A DNA stretch of 64,000 nt. Origin: CAWEYO01 sp963813315 (GTDB taxonomy: Bacteria > Pseudomonadota > Alphaproteobacteria > Rhizobiales > Rhizobiaceae). The stretch is from positions 248,001-312,000 of the forward strand of contig CAWEYO010000005.1 in the NCBI GenBank assembly GCA_963813315.1. Direction: 5' to 3'. This document shows, in pieces, positions 16,655 through 27,503 of this stretch; the stretch's first letter is position 1, and the number at the start of each line of letters is the position of its first letter. A model generated the notes under the pieces. It saw only the letters and a list, made by a program, of their open reading frames with translations, was not told where the DNA came from and did no database searches. A program made the position numbers and the translations under genes.

Positions 16655-17337
16655 GCCTGCTGGAGCTGAAAGGTGTCGAAACATTCTACGGTGCATCGCA
16701 GGCTCTGTTCGGCGTAACGCTTGACGTGAGAGAGGGCGAAGTCGTGGCGCTGATGGGGCGCAACGGCATGGGCAAGACGACGACGATCAATTCTATTCTC
16801 GGTCTGGCCCGGCCGCGCTCGGGAACCGTTTCTTTCGCGGGCCGGCAAATCGCAGGCATGCGGCCGCACCGCATTGCGAGGCTCGGCCTAGGGCTGGTGC
16901 CGGAAGGCCGGCGCTGCTTTCCGAACCTCACAGTGCTGGAGAACCTGCTTGCCGCCGCGCGCGGCAGCGAGTGGACCTTGGAAAAGGTGGTCGATCTCTT
17001 CCCGCGCCTCGGCGAACGACGCGACCAGTACGCCAACTCGCTCTCCGGCGGCGAGCAGCAGATGCTGGCCATTGGCCGGGCGCTGATGACCAATCCCAGC
17101 CTTCTGATCCTCGACGAGGCAACGGAGGGTCTGGCGCCGGTGATCCGCCAGGACATATGGGCGGCGATGCGCAAATTGAAGGCGAGCGGACAGTCGATCC
17201 TGGTAGTGGACAAGACGCTGTCCGAGCTATTGCCAGTCGCAGACCGCTGTTTCGTACTGGAAAAGGGCGTGACGGTCTTCCACGGTTCGCCTGCGGCGCT
17301 GACGCCAGAACTGCAGGACCGTTACCTCGGCGTTTGA
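16651..17337 (+). CDS. ABC transporter ATP-binding protein (LivF family)
   Basis: A 228-residue second ATPase, starting with GTG at 16651 (gtga overlap). Walker A is GRNGMGKTTTINS, the signature NSLSGGEQQMLAIGRAL, and Walker B SLLILDEATEGLAPVI, which is the LivF pattern. It closes the operon and converges on the minus-strand sugar operon with only 53 bp between them, in which no clear terminator hairpin is seen. Confidence 0.92.
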   Translation: MSLLELKGVETFYGASQALFGVTLDVREGEVVALMGRNGMGKTTTINSILGLARPRSGTVSFAGRQIAGMRPHRIARLGLGLVPEGRRCFPNLTVLENLLAAARGSEWTLEKVVDLFPRLGERRDQYANSLSGGEQQMLAIGRALMTNPSLLILDEATEGLAPVIRQDIWAAMRKLKASGQSILVVDKTLSELLPVADRCFVLEKGVTVFHGSPAALTPELQDRYLGV

Positions 17338-17390
17338 ACGACCGGCATCTTGACCTCCCTGATTTGGCGCCGCTGCAAGCTTCGCTTGAC

Positions 17391-18577
17391 CTACAGCTTC
17401 ACCCAAGCCGCGTTCTTCTGTGAGGAGTGGACGCAAGCCTCGACGAAGGCCACGCCCTCGACGCCATCTGCGACGGTCGGGATAGATGACGTCCTTCGGC
17501 GGTTTCGCTTCTTCCTACGGGCGGCGCGGATGGCGCGCGCGGCTTCCGCATAGATGTTGGCGAAGCCTTCGAGATAGCCCTCGGGGTGGCCGGACGGCAC
17601 GCGCGAGACGCGGGCTGCGAACGGCTGGCGCCGGCGCCGCCTCGGGTGATGAGGTGCTTCGGTTCGCCAAACGGCGTGAACCAAAGATAGTTCGGGTCGG
17701 CCTGCACCCATTCGATGCCGCCCTTGGTGCCATAAACCCGCAGCTTAAGACCATTCTCATGGCCGACTGCCACCTGGCTTGCCCACAGCATACCCTTGGC
17801 AGCTGGTGCGTTGCCGCTGGGCTTGAAGCGCAGCATCACATGCGCGTTGTCGTCCAGCTTCCGGCCGGGCACGAATGCGTCGAGATCGGCTGACAGGCTG
17901 TCGAGCTCGAGCCCGGTGACAAAGCGGGCGAGATTGTAGGCGTGCGTGCCGATGTCGCCGGTCGATCCGCCGGCGCCTGACTGCTTGGGATCGATGCGCC
18001 ACGCCGCTTGCTTTGGCCGGTAGTCTCGATCGGCTCCGTCAGCCAGTCCTGCGGATATTCCGCCTGGACCAAGCGGATGTCGCCGAGCTGCCCCTTGCAC
18101 CATCTCCCGCGCCTGCCGCACCATGGGGTAGCCGGTGTAGTTGTGCGTCAGGATGAAGAGCTTGCCGGTTTTTTCCACCAGCGCGGCAAGCTTCTTCGCA
18201 TCGCCCAGGGTGGATGTCAGCGGCTTGTCGCAGATGACATGGATGCCCGCCTCCAGAAATGCCTTCGCCGCCGGATAGTGCATGTGATTGGGAGTGACGA
18301 TGGCGACTGCCTCGATGCCGTCGGGCCGTTTCGCTTCCGCCTTGGCCATTTCAGGAACGAGCCGTAGTTGCGTCGTCGGATCGATGCCGAGTTCGCGGCC
18401 GAAGCGCTGGCGCGGTCCGGGTCGGAGGAGAGCGCGCCCGCCACCAAGTCGAACTCGCCGTCGAAGCTCGCCGCGATGCGGTGCACGCCGCCGATGAAGG
18501 CGCCTTGACCGCCGCCTACCATTCCGTAGCGGATCGGTCCCCTCTTTCCGTTCGCTCTTGCTGCCTTCGATTGCCAT
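17391..18577 (-). pseudogene. Gfo/Idh/MocA oxidoreductase, several frameshifts
   Basis: An NAD(P)-dependent sugar dehydrogenase of the Gfo/Idh/MocA family, readable only across several frames. The N-terminus MAIEGSKSERKEG is in one frame. The Rossmann motif RYGMVGGGQGAFIGGVHRIA is in the next. VAIVTPNHMHYPAAKAFLEA and ICDKPLTST return to the first. VQAEYPQDWLTEPIE falls in a third, and the tail ASRVSRVPSGHPEGYLEGF to NAAWVKL in another. At least four single-base indels are needed. Laid end to end, the pieces give about 395 residues, a normal length. It is the last gene of the xyloside operon and probably oxidises a sugar released by the pathway. Whether it is decayed or mis-sequenced is discussed in the findings. 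Confidence 0.75.
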
Positions 18578-18647
18578 GGTCGGTTCCCTCTTCTACCTGA
18601 ACACCGGTGCTCCACTTGACGGCCTCCCCAAAGGGGAGGGACAGACG

Positions 18648-19700
18648 CTAAATCCCCATCATCGCCCGCAGCAGCTTCCGGTCGGTCGTTCCGCCGGCAA
18701 AGTCGTCAAACGCCTTCTCCGTGACCCGAATGATGTGGTGCTGGATGAAAGGCGCGCCTTCGGCGGCGCCATCCTCGGGATGCTTCAGGCAGCATTCCCA
18801 CTCCAGCACCGCCCAGCTGTCGTAGCCATGGTGGTGAGCTTGGAAAAAATGCCTCCGAAATCGACCTGACCGTCGCCCAGAGACCGGAAGCGACCGGCTC
18901 GGTTCACCCAGCCCTGATAGCCGGAATAGACACCCTGCCGCCCGGTCGGGTTGAATTCGGCGTCCTTCACATGAAACGCCTTGATGCGCTCGTGATAGAT
19001 ATCGATGAAGTCGAGATAGTCGAGCTGCTGCAGCAGAAAATGCGACGGATCGTAGTTGATGTTGCAGCGGTTGTGATTGCCGACCGCATCGAGGAACATC
19101 TCGAAGGTTACGCCATCGAACACATCCTCGCCCGGATGAATTTCGTAGCCGATATCAACGCCAGCATCTTCATAGGCATTGAGGATCGGCTTCCACCGTT
19201 TCCCCAGTTCAGCGAAGGCCTCCTCGATCAGTCCCTGCGGCCGCTGCGGCCAGGGATAGACATAGGGGAAGGCAAGCGCGCCGGTAAACGACGCGGAGGC
19301 CTTCAACCCAAGGTTCTTCGAGGCCTTGGCCCCAAACAACAACTGCTCGACCGCCCATTTCTGCCGCGCCTTCGGGTTGTTGTGTACCGAGGCTGGGGCA
19401 AAGCCGTCGAACTGGCTGTCATAGGCTGGATGCACGGCCACCAGCTGGCCCTGCAGATGCGTCGAGAGTTCGGTGATCTCGACGCCGGCGTCCGTGCAGA
19501 TGCCGTTCACCTCATCGCAATAGGCCTTCGATCGATGCCTTCTTCAGGTCGAACAGCCGGCTGTCCCAGGTGGGGATCTGCACGCCCTTGTAGCCAAGAC
19601 CGGCCGCCCAATCCGTTATGCTTTTCAGCGAATTGAAGGGGGCTGCGTCTCCCGCGAACTGAGCCAGAAATATAGCCGGCCCCTTGATGGTGCTTGCCAT
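18648..19700 (-). pseudogene. Sugar phosphate isomerase/epimerase (AP endonuclease 2 fold), two frameshifts
   Basis: A TIM-barrel isomerase/epimerase of the IolE/IolI-like family (PF01261). ATG 19700 starts MASTIKGPAIFLAQFAGDAA. A first indel near 19515-19525 moves the frame to GICTDAGVEITELSTHLQGQ, which carries GYEIHPGEDVFDG, NYDPSHFLLQ and the metal-site HVKDAEF. A second indel, one G missing at about 18825, breaks KLTTMGYDSWAVLEWECC; the restored frame ends KLLRAMMGI at 18648. The metal ligands (Glu, Asp, His, Glu) can be seen when the frames are joined, and the joined length of about 350 residues is normal. Second-to-last gene of the sugar operon. Confidence 0.78.
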
Positions 19701-19729
19701 CCATTGTCCTCCCGTCATGTGACGACGGG

Positions 19730-21345
19730 TCAGCCGGCCCGCCCAGCATATGAAAATAGTCGAAATCCGCGGGGATCGCTGTGCCGCTGGTATCGAAGGC
19801 GGCCATCCCCACGAAGGCTCCCGTAAACGAGCCGTGCTCGCCGCGGCCACCTTCATCCGAGATCACGCTGGCGTCAAGAACTGGTCCTACCAGCTGCCAA
19901 TTCCTTCCGCCCACACGTAGAACTTGCAGCACCGCGCCATCGACTTCAGCGCCAGACGCACAGGATTGTCGCCCGGCAGGGGGATGGGCTGCGGCAGGGA
20001 AAGGAAAGTCGTCCGTCGGGCCAGTCGCCGGGGCAGCTCATGATGGTCAGCACGCGGCCCCTTTCGCGTCATGGGTCACCGCCAGGAAGTGGAATTTGTG
20101 CCGGTTGTAATAGTGGGTCAGCCCGGCCGCCTGCTGGAAGGTCGGCGGATCGAAATCCAGCTCGGTCTCGGCGCGGAACGCATGTGCTCCTGCCGGCGGG
20201 CGACCAGCGCCTGTTCAAACCAGCTGCCGATGGATTCGCGGGCGAAGAGGCGAAGAGGGCCCGGTCTCGCGGTGAGTGAAAAAAGCCGATCCGGCAGCGG
20301 CGAGCGCAGCCACTGGAAATCCAGCGGCAGCTTCTGCGCGTCGAAATCGTGGCGCGGAACGGCTGCGCCGGCGCGGCGGACGGCGGCTCGTCGGCGCGGG
20401 CACGTCGACCGACGGTACAGGGCCGCCACGTTCAAGCCGCAGCCAGCCGTCATCACCCCAGATGCATTTCTGGATCGCGGTCTCGCGGCCCAGCGGCGAG
20501 CGCCGTATGCCGGGCAGCGGCCGAGAGCAGAGATGCGTGTGGTAGACCTCGCCGGCCGGCGTCTCGACGATCTGGCCATGGCCGGCGCGCTGCAGCGGTG
20601 CTTCCGGCGCGTCCTTCGAGGTGATCAGATGGAGGTCGGGATGTAATTCGTAAGGGCCATCAATGGAGCGCGAGCGCGCCATCGTCACCGCATGCTCATA
20701 GCCGGTGCCGCCCTCGGCGGTGGTGAGATAGTACCAGCCGTTGTTCTTGTACAGATGCGGGCCTTCAACCAGTCCAAGTGCGCTGCCGGCAAAGATGTTC
20801 TTCACCGGGCCCACCAGCTTGCCCGCCTTGGCGTCGAATTCCTGCAGCAGGATGCCGGCGAAGGAGGGGTGCTTCGGATTGCCGCCGACGCCGCGACACA
20901 TGGTTCCAAAGCATGTTCATAAACCATTTGCGTCCATCATCATCATGGAACAGCGACGGATCGAAGCCGCAGGAATTGACATAGACGGGATCGGACCACG
21001 GGCCTTCGATAGCCGGCGCGGTGACGATGTAGTTGTGGCGTCCTTGAAGTTGCCGTCGAGCCGCTTGACGTCGGTGTAGACCAGCCAGAACAGCCCGTCG
21101 GCGTGGGACAGGCACGGCGCCCAGATGCCACCGGAATCCGGATTGCCGCGCATGTCCAATTGGCTGGCGCGGTCAAGCGGACGCTTGACCAGCCGCCAGT
21201 TTACCAGATCGGTGGAATGGTGGATCTGGACGCCGGGATACCATTCGAAGGTCGACGTGGCGATGTAATAATCGCCGCCGACCCGGCAGATCGAAGGGTC
21301 GGGGTTGAAGCCCGGCAAAATCGGGTTGCGAATGTCATAGCTCAT
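19730..21345 (-). pseudogene. xynB: GH43 beta-xylosidase (XynB type), several frameshifts
   Basis: A glycoside hydrolase family 43 enzyme of the XynB, xylan 1,4-beta-xylosidase, type, which releases xylose from xylo-oligosaccharides. ATG 21345 gives NPILPGFNPDPSICRVGGDY, where the Asp of NPDPS is the expected catalytic base. It continues with GVQIHHSTDLVNWRLV, WAPCLSHADGLFWLVYTDV and GFDPSLFHDDDGRKW. LGLVEGPHLYKNNGWYYLTT carries the expected acid Glu. The C-terminal beta-sandwich ends in AFVGMAAFDTSGTAIPADFD. The frame changes at least four times, and a further lost T near 19752 would restore the stop at 19730. Joined, the pieces total about 538 residues, the normal size for this subfamily. 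There is no signal peptide, so it works on oligosaccharides already imported. Confidence 0.8.
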
Positions 21346-21355
21346 CCGGGAGACT

Positions 21356-22408
21356 GCTACTTCTTTCTCGGCGGTCCGCTTGCGCTCGGCGGAGGCGGCC
21401 CACAGATTGATATCGGCCTCCCGCGCATACTTGTCGATTTCGGCGAGTTCGGCATCGTTAAAATCGCGCTTCGCGAGTGCCCCAACACAATCGTCGATCT
21501 GTTCGCGGCTGGCACGCTCCGATCAGAGCGCTGTCGTGACACGGCTGCCACGCAACACCCAGGCGATCGCCATTTGCGCCAGCGTCTGGCCCGGCGCTTC
21601 CGCAATGGCATTCAGCGCGCGCAGATTGTCGACATTCTTTTCGTTGAGGAATTCCGGTTGAGCGACCTGCCTTGCGCCGCACGGCTCTCTCCGGAATGCC
21701 CTTGAGATATTTCGCGGTCAGCATGCCTTGCGCCAGCGGCGAAAAGACGATCGATCCGATGCCCAGGCCATCCAGCGTGTCGAGCAGGCCGTCATCCTCG
21801 ACCCAGCGATTGATCATCGAATAGCTGGGCTGATGGATGAGGCAGGGCGTGCCGAGATCGCGCAGGATCGCCGCCGCCTCGCGCGTACGCTGCGAATTGT
21901 AAGACGAGATGCCGGCATAGAGCGCCTTCCCCGAGCGTACGGCATGGTCGAGCGCCATCATCGTCTCTTCAAGCGGCGTGTCCGGATCGAAGCGATGCGA
22001 ATAGAAGATATCGACATAGTCCAGCCCCATCCGCCTCAGGCTTTGGTCGAGGCTGGCGAGCAGATATTTGCGGCTGCCCCATTCGCCATAGGGTCCGGGC
22101 CACATCAGATAGCCGGCCTTGGTCGAGACGATCAGCTCGTCGCGAAGCCGCTAGAAGTCCGTCCGCAGGATCTCGCCGAACGCCTTTTCTGCCGACCCCG
22201 GCGGCGGACCGTAGTTGTTGGCCAGATCGAAATGCGTGATGCCGAGGTCGAAGGCCCTGCTGCAGATCTCCCGCTTCATCTCGTGCGGCGTGTCTTCGCC
22301 GAAATTGTGCCACAGGCCCAGCGAGATCGCCGGCAGCTTCAGGCCTGAGCGGCCGCAGCGGTTGTAGACCATGGCATCGTAGCGGTTTTCGGCTGGTGAC
22401 CACGACAT
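21356..22408 (-). pseudogene. Aldo/keto reductase, internal stop plus C-terminal frameshift
   Basis: An NADPH-dependent aldo/keto reductase of the YghZ / L-glyceraldehyde 3-phosphate reductase subgroup. ATG 22408 gives RCGRSGLKLPAISLGLWHNF and ITHFDLANNYGPPPGSAEKA, where Asp and Tyr are catalytic. After RTDF there is an in-frame TAG (about 22151), and the protein resumes in the same frame as RDELIVSTKAGYLMWPGPYG and LDYVDIFYSHRFDPDTPLEE. The bases around the stop fit one inserted base followed by one lost base (a missing C in ttccgcgac), that is, two compensating indels rather than one nonsense change. A further frameshift near 21665 breaks the C-terminus; the other frame continues in family style to about 21356. 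Part of the xyloside operon. Confidence 0.78.
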
Positions 22409-22463
22409 GTTGGGTTCCCTCGAAACAAAGCGGCGGATAGGTTGGTTGTGGCCTCTTGTCGCC

Positions 22464-23605
22464 CTATTTCCTGGCGGCGAGAAGCGCCTTTGCTTCCTTG
22501 ATGCCGAGCGCTGCCGGGCGCTCGCAGGTGGTCTGCATGGCCACGAACTTGCCGGTCTCGCCCGATTTCAGGATGCCCGTCATAACATCGATAGCGTGCA
22601 GCGCGGCTTCCATCGAGCAGCGGTGCGGTCTGCCCTGGCCGATCGCCAGCGCCATGTCGGCAAGGCCGGCGGTCCGGTAGTTGGCCATCGCGCCTTGCTT
22701 GTGCTTCTGGTTCGGCACGGCAAAGGGGTGCGTCCATTTCGGCGTCTTCTTAACCGGTTTACCTTTTTTCGTGAAGCGCACCTCCCGCCAAAGAAATTCG
22801 GATCGGGCACGAACATCGTGCCTTCTTCGCCGTAGAGTTCCATCGGCGCATGGCCATGGTCCCAGACGTCCCAGCTGGCATTGAAGGTTATGGCAGCGCC
22901 GTTCTCGAATTCCAGCAGCGCGAAGATGGTCGTCGGCGTGTTGACCGGGATCTTCTCCCCGGCACGCGGCTTCGAGGAGATCGTGCGCTCCTTCGCCGGG
23001 ATGGTCGCCAGCGCGGCGACCTGCTTCACCGGTCCGATCAGCTGGACAAGGTTCGAGATATAGTAGGGGCCGAGATCAAGCATCGGTCCGCCGCCCGGCT
23101 GGAAGAAGAAGTCCGGGTTCGGGTGCCAGTGCTCCATGCCGTGGCTCATCACATGGCAGGTGCCGCTGGTGATCCTGCCCAGCTTGCCGCTGTCGATCAG
23201 ATGCCGCGCCAGCTGATGCGCGCCGCCCAGAAACGTGTCCGGCGCCGAACCGACGCGCAGGTTCTTCTTCTCCGCGCGCTTCTTGAGGTCGAGACCTTCC
23301 TTGACCGAAAGCACGAACGGCTTTTCCGAATAGACGTGTTTTCCGGCGTCGAGCACCTGCTTCGACACGTCATAATGGACTGCCGGAACCGTCAGATTGA
23401 CGACGATATCGATGTCGTCCGCCTTCAGCAGATTGTCGACCGTCTCGGCGCGTATCTCGTATTCCTTGGCGCGCGCCTTGGCCGCCTGCATGTTGATGTC
23501 CGCGCAGGCACGCATCTCGATGCCGCGGAAGAGCGGCGCCAGACCGAGATATGCGGTCGAGATGTTGCCGCAGCCGATGACGCCCACGCCGAGTTTCTTT
23601 GCCAT
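22464..23605 (-). CDS. Gfo/Idh/MocA family oxidoreductase, one frameshift
   Basis: A sugar dehydrogenase starting at ATG 23605 with the Rossmann motif GVIGCGNISTAYLGLAPLF. EKPFVLSVKEGLDLKK is the conserved lysine region, GGGPMLDLGPYYISNLVQL the substrate-site motif, and GAAITFNASWDVWDHGHAPM the C-terminal sheet. At 22783-22786 one base is lost from a run of C (plus strand), so FGGEVRFTKKGKPVKK breaks; the other frame continues AMANYRTAGLADMALAIGQG to a stop at 22464. Joined, it is about 381 residues, as expected. It probably oxidises or epimerises a sugar freed by the GH43 enzyme. Confidence 0.8.
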
Positions 23606-23617
23606 GTCAGCTTGCTC

Positions 23618-24366
23618 CTAAAATGTCTTGGCGGCTTCGATGGACCGCTTGGCAAAGCGATCGAAGTCGCTCGGATTGTCGTGCTCCATGATGAAGTATT
23701 TTGCGCCGGTTTTGTCGCGCAGCGCCTTCACAAGCCCGCGCCAGTCGACTGTGCCGTGGCCGACATCGGCCCAGCCATCCTCATTGGCGCTCTGCCCGGC
23801 CGGCGCAATATCCTTGACGTGGACGGCGACGATGCGTGAGGCGTAGTCGGAAATCCATTTCAGCGGGTCGGCGCCGCCGCGAATGACCCAGGCGACGTCC
23901 ATTTCCCAGCCGATGTCGGGCGCGGCGTCGAGAATGTGCTTTTGCGGCAGCGAGCCGTCGGCCAGCGGCTTGAACTCGAAATCATGGTTGTGCCAGGCGA
24001 AACCCATACCGGCTTTCTTTGCCGTGTCGCCGATTTTGCCAAGGCGCGCGCCGAAAGCTCGCCAGCCGGCTGCGTCCTGCGGCCTGTCCTCTGCGTCGAG
24101 ATAGGGGCAGGCGATCAGCTTGATGCCGAGCGCATCGGCAATCCGCCTGGCTGCGGTCGAAATCGTTCTCAAGCAGATCGATCGAGAAATGCCCGGTCGG
24201 CATGGAGAGCCCGTTCCTGTCGAGCTCGCGCACGCAGGCCCGTCGGGTCACCGTAGACGCCGCCAAAGCCCTCCACTTGCTTGTAGCCGAGTTTGGCCAG
24301 CGTCTTCAGAACCTTGTCCCAAGGTTGAAAGTTGCGCGCGCTGTAAAGCTGAAATGACCAGTTCAT
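23618..24366 (-). pseudogene. Sugar phosphate isomerase/epimerase, two frameshifts
   Basis: A second IolE-like TIM-barrel isomerase. ATG 24366 gives MNWSFQLYSARNFQPWDKVL and LGYKQVEGFGGVYGDPTGL. The frame then shifts near 24240 to RELDRNGLSMPTGHFSIDLL, and again near 24175 to ARRIADALGIKLIACPYLDA. That last frame is intact to the stop at 23618 and holds GFAWHNHDFEF, GWEMDVAWVIRGGADP and HVKDIAPAGQSANEDG, the metal-binding pieces. The joined length of about 250 residues is normal. It sits 12 bp upstream of... and on the same strand as the Gfo/Idh gene, the two forming a typical pair in rhizobial sugar operons. Confidence 0.78.
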
Positions 24367-24393
24367 TTTCTTGCCTATCCTTGGGGTTGCGGA

Positions 24394-25477
24394 TCAAAGG
24401 CGGTCACCCGCGGCGCCGTCGAAAAGCGATGCGCGGGCGGGATCAAAGCCGATCATTACACGTTCGCCGACGCTGAGTGGCTTTTCGGATTCGACGCGGA
24501 AGGAGAGGTTCTGGCCGCCGAGCTTGGTCCAGACCAACGTGTCGGAACCCATCGGCTCGACGATCTCTACCTCGACCTGCCGCGAGAAGGGAAATGCGCT
24601 TGCCGCCTGGCCGAAGGCGATGTGCTCCGGACGGACGCCAAGGACCGCGCCACCTGAACCGCCGCCATTTTCGAACGCGTAGCGGTCGAGCGGAACCGCA
24701 ATGTCACTCGTGTTGAAAGCCGGATTGGCGCCCTTGCACGAATTCACCTTCGATGAAGTTCATCCCCGGCGAGCCGATGAACCCAGCAACAAACCGGTTG
24801 ACCGGCCGATTGTAGATTGCCTGCGGTGCATCGAGTTGCTGGATGACGCCGCCCTTCATCACGGCGATGCGGTCGGCCAGCGTCATCGCCTCTATCTGGT
24901 CGTGGGTAACGTAAATCATCGTGTTGGCGAGCCGTTGGTGCAGCCGTTTGATCTCGACGCGGAGTTCCGATCGCAGCTTGGCGTCAAGATTGGACAATGG
25001 CTCGTCGAACAGGAAGACATCGACATCGCGCACCAGCGCACGGCCGATTGCCACACGCTGACGCTGGCCGCCGGAGAGTTGCGACGGCTTCCGGTCAAGC
25101 AGGGGCTGGATTTGCAGGATCTCGGCGGTGCGCGCGATGCTCTTGTCGATCTCCTCCCTAGCCACGCCCGCATTCTTCAGGCCGAACGACAAATTGCCCC
25201 GGACAGTCATTTGCGGGTAGAGCGCGTAGGACTGGAACACCATGCCGATGCCGCGGTCCTTCGGCTCCTCCCAGGTGACATTCTTGCCGTTGATGAAGAT
25301 CTGCCCGTCCGAAACGTCAAGCAGGCCGGCGATGCAATTGAGCAGCGTGGATTTTCCGCAACCGGAAGGACCGAGCAGGACGATGAACTCGCCCTCGGCC
25401 ACGTCGAGATTGAGCGCCTTCAGCACTTCGACCGGTCCGAAGTTGAGGGAGACGTCCTTGACCAGCACACTTGTCAT
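24394..25477 (-). CDS. Sugar ABC transporter ATP-binding protein (UgpC/MsmK type), one frameshift
   Basis: The ATPase of a CUT1 carbohydrate importer. The first 235 residues are intact: Walker A LLGPSGCGKSTLLNCIAG, signature QLSGGQRQRVAIGRALVRD, Walker B DVFLFDEPLSNLDAKLRSEL, switch VTHDQIEAMTLADRI. One extra base at about 24736 (gtgcaag for gtcaag) breaks GEFVKGANPAFN. The next frame continues RYAFENGGGSGGAVLGVRPE and the rest of the TOBE regulatory domain to a stop at 24394. The joined length of about 361 residues is normal. It starts 4 bp from the end of the second permease gene. Confidence 0.85.
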
Positions 25478-25481
25478 CGCC

Positions 25482-26418
25482 TCATCCCTTTACAGCGCCG
25501 GCAGCGATGCCGCGTACGAACCAGCGTCCTGAAATGAAGTAGATCACCAGCGGCACCGCCGCCGTCAGGATGGTAGCTGCCATGTTGACGTTGTACTCCC
25601 GAACGCCCGTAGTCGTGTTGACGATGTTGTTGAGCTGCACGGTCATCGGCCAAGTTCGGCCGCCCGGCAAAGACGACGCCGAACAGGAAGTCGTTCCAGA
25701 TGCCCGTCACCTGCAAAATGACAGCGACAACCGTGATCGGCACCGACATCGGCAGCATGATCTGGAAGAACACGCCCCAGAAGCCAGCGCCGTCGACGCG
25801 TGCCGCCTTGAACAGCTCCGCTGGCAGCGCCGCGTAGAAGTTGCGGAACAGCAGCGTCAGGATCGGCATGCCGAAGATCGTATGAACGATGATGATGCCG
25901 GGCAGCGAGGCAAAAAGGCCAACGGAGCTCAGCCCGATTATCAGCGGGTAGATGACTACTTGGTAGGGCACGAAGGCGCCGAAGACCAGGATGCCGAACA
26001 ACAGGTTCGCGCCTTTGTAGGGCCAGTAGGTCAACGCATAGCCGTTGATCGAGGCGCACACGATGGAGATGATCACGCTTGGCACGGTGATCTTCACGGA
26101 ATTGAGGAAGCCGGGGCTCAGCCCATTGCAGTCGCGTCCTGTGCAGGCATTGAGCCATGCATCGATCCACGGCTGCACCGTCGGCTCGGCCGGCAGGTTG
26201 AAGAGATGACCGAGCCTGATTTCCGGCATGCCCTTCAGGGACGTGATGATCATGATGTAAAGCGGCACGAGGAAGAACAGCGCCGAGATGAAAAGGAAGG
26301 CGTAGACGCCAATCCGCCCGGGCGATAGCTGGCGCGGCTTCGCCCCGCGCGGCTCAACGACGGCTGCAGCGCCCTTGGGCGCCGCGTGTTTCGTCGTCGT
26401 GGCAGCGTTCCCGCTCAT
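25482..26418 (-). CDS. Sugar ABC transporter permease (CUT1, MalG-like), one frameshift
   Basis: Inner-membrane permease. ATG 26418 (MSGNAATTTKHAAPKG) overlaps the stop of the first permease by 4 bp. The MalG-type EAA loop reads LPAELFKAARVDGAGFWGVF, preceded by YALTYWPYKGANLLFGILVF. About 310 residues are expected. At 25652-25653 an extra base (caagtt for cagtt on the plus strand) shifts the frame after FAGRPN. The restored frame WPMTVQLNNIVNTTTGVREY continues to a membrane helix and the end RGIAAGAVKG at 25482. Confidence 0.87.
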
Positions 26419-27311
26419 CGCTGGTCCTTCCGAAGACGATTGCGCCGCCATTGGAACAGCCCGCCGACGGCCAGAACAACGAGTATTGGCAGAAGCATCA
26501 TTGTGGCCGCGGCCATTCCCTGACCGACATTCTGGCGCACCGTAATCAACTGGATGACGTAGACCGCCGGCATGGTGGTGGCAATGCCAGGGCCGCCACC
26601 GGTCATGGCGATGACCAGGTCATAAACGCGAACCACGCTCACACACTGAAGCACGAAAGCTGTGGCGAAGGCGCCGCGCATCATCGGCGCCACAATGAAT
26701 AGATGGGTTCGCCAGGTCGGTATGCCATCGACCTTGGCGGCCTTCCAGATTTCGGAATCGACCCCGCGGAGGCCCGAGAGCAGTATCGCCATCGTCACGC
26801 CGGACCCTTGCCAGATGCCCGCGACGACGAGGCCATAGAGGGCCGTATTGGCGTCGACCAACGGGGCGAAGCTGAAGGTCGACCAGCCGAAGTTGCGTAG
26901 CGCCGACTGAAGGCCGAGATTGGGATCGAGCGCCCACTGCCAGACGAGCCCGGTGACGATCAGCGACATGGCAAAGGGATAGAGGAAGATCGAGCGGAAC
27001 AGGTCTTCGTTGCGAATGCGCTGATCCATGAAGACAGCGAGCAGATAGCCGAACACCATGTTGCAGGTGATCGACATCAACCCGAAAAACCAGATGTTGT
27101 TCACGGAGACGAGCCACCGGCCATCGCTCCACAAACGTCGATACTGACCGAGGCCGACGAAGTCATATGTTGGAAACAGCTTCGATGTGGTGAAGGACCA
27201 CAGCACCGAGAAGCCGATGCCGATCACGAATACGCCGACGGCCACCAGGATCATCGGGATTGTGCCGATGATGGCAGGCAGATGAATTCTGCGTCTCCAT
27301 CTCTGCTGCAT
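26415..27311 (-). CDS. Sugar ABC transporter permease (CUT1, MalF-like)
   Basis: A 298-residue inner-membrane permease with about six helices. Start at ATG 27311 (MQQRWRRRIHLPAIIGTIPM), the usual basic leader before the first helix; the frame is open upstream but without protein-like sequence. The EAA loop is DSEIWKAAKVDGIPTWRTHL. This gene is intact, one of the few in the operon without a frameshift. Confidence 0.9.
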   Translation of the reverse strand: MQQRWRRRIHLPAIIGTIPMILVAVGVFVIGIGFSVLWSFTTSKLFPTYDFVGLGQYRRLWSDGRWLVSVNNIWFFGLMSITCNMVFGYLLAVFMDQRIRNEDLFRSIFLYPFAMSLIVTGLVWQWALDPNLGLQSALRNFGWSTFSFAPLVDANTALYGLVVAGIWQGSGVTMAILLSGLRGVDSEIWKAAKVDGIPTWRTHLFIVAPMMRGAFATAFVLQCVSVVRVYDLVIAMTGGGPGIATTMPAVYVIQLITVRQNVGQGMAAATMMLLPILVVLAVGGLFQWRRNRLRKDQR

Positions 27312-27503
27312 GGTCCGTTTCGCCTGTCTCTTCAGCCTTGCGCCCGGAGCGAGGCTGCAGCCGTCAAGTTGGCGCTGACTACGCTGCTTCGGGCCGAAGG
27401 GCCGGCTTTCGCAGGCGTTGTTCGCCGTTGTTGGCAGCCTAGCCGCCACATGCTCCGAGAATGCAGGCGCCGCCTGGATGCGGCGCCTGCAGTGGTCGGT
27501 TCG

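Noticed and set aside
22151..22153. In-frame stop in the aldo/keto reductase as a possible recoded codon
   Set aside because: The bases around it fit two compensating indels better than recoding, and there is no sign of a pyrrolysine or readthrough signal.
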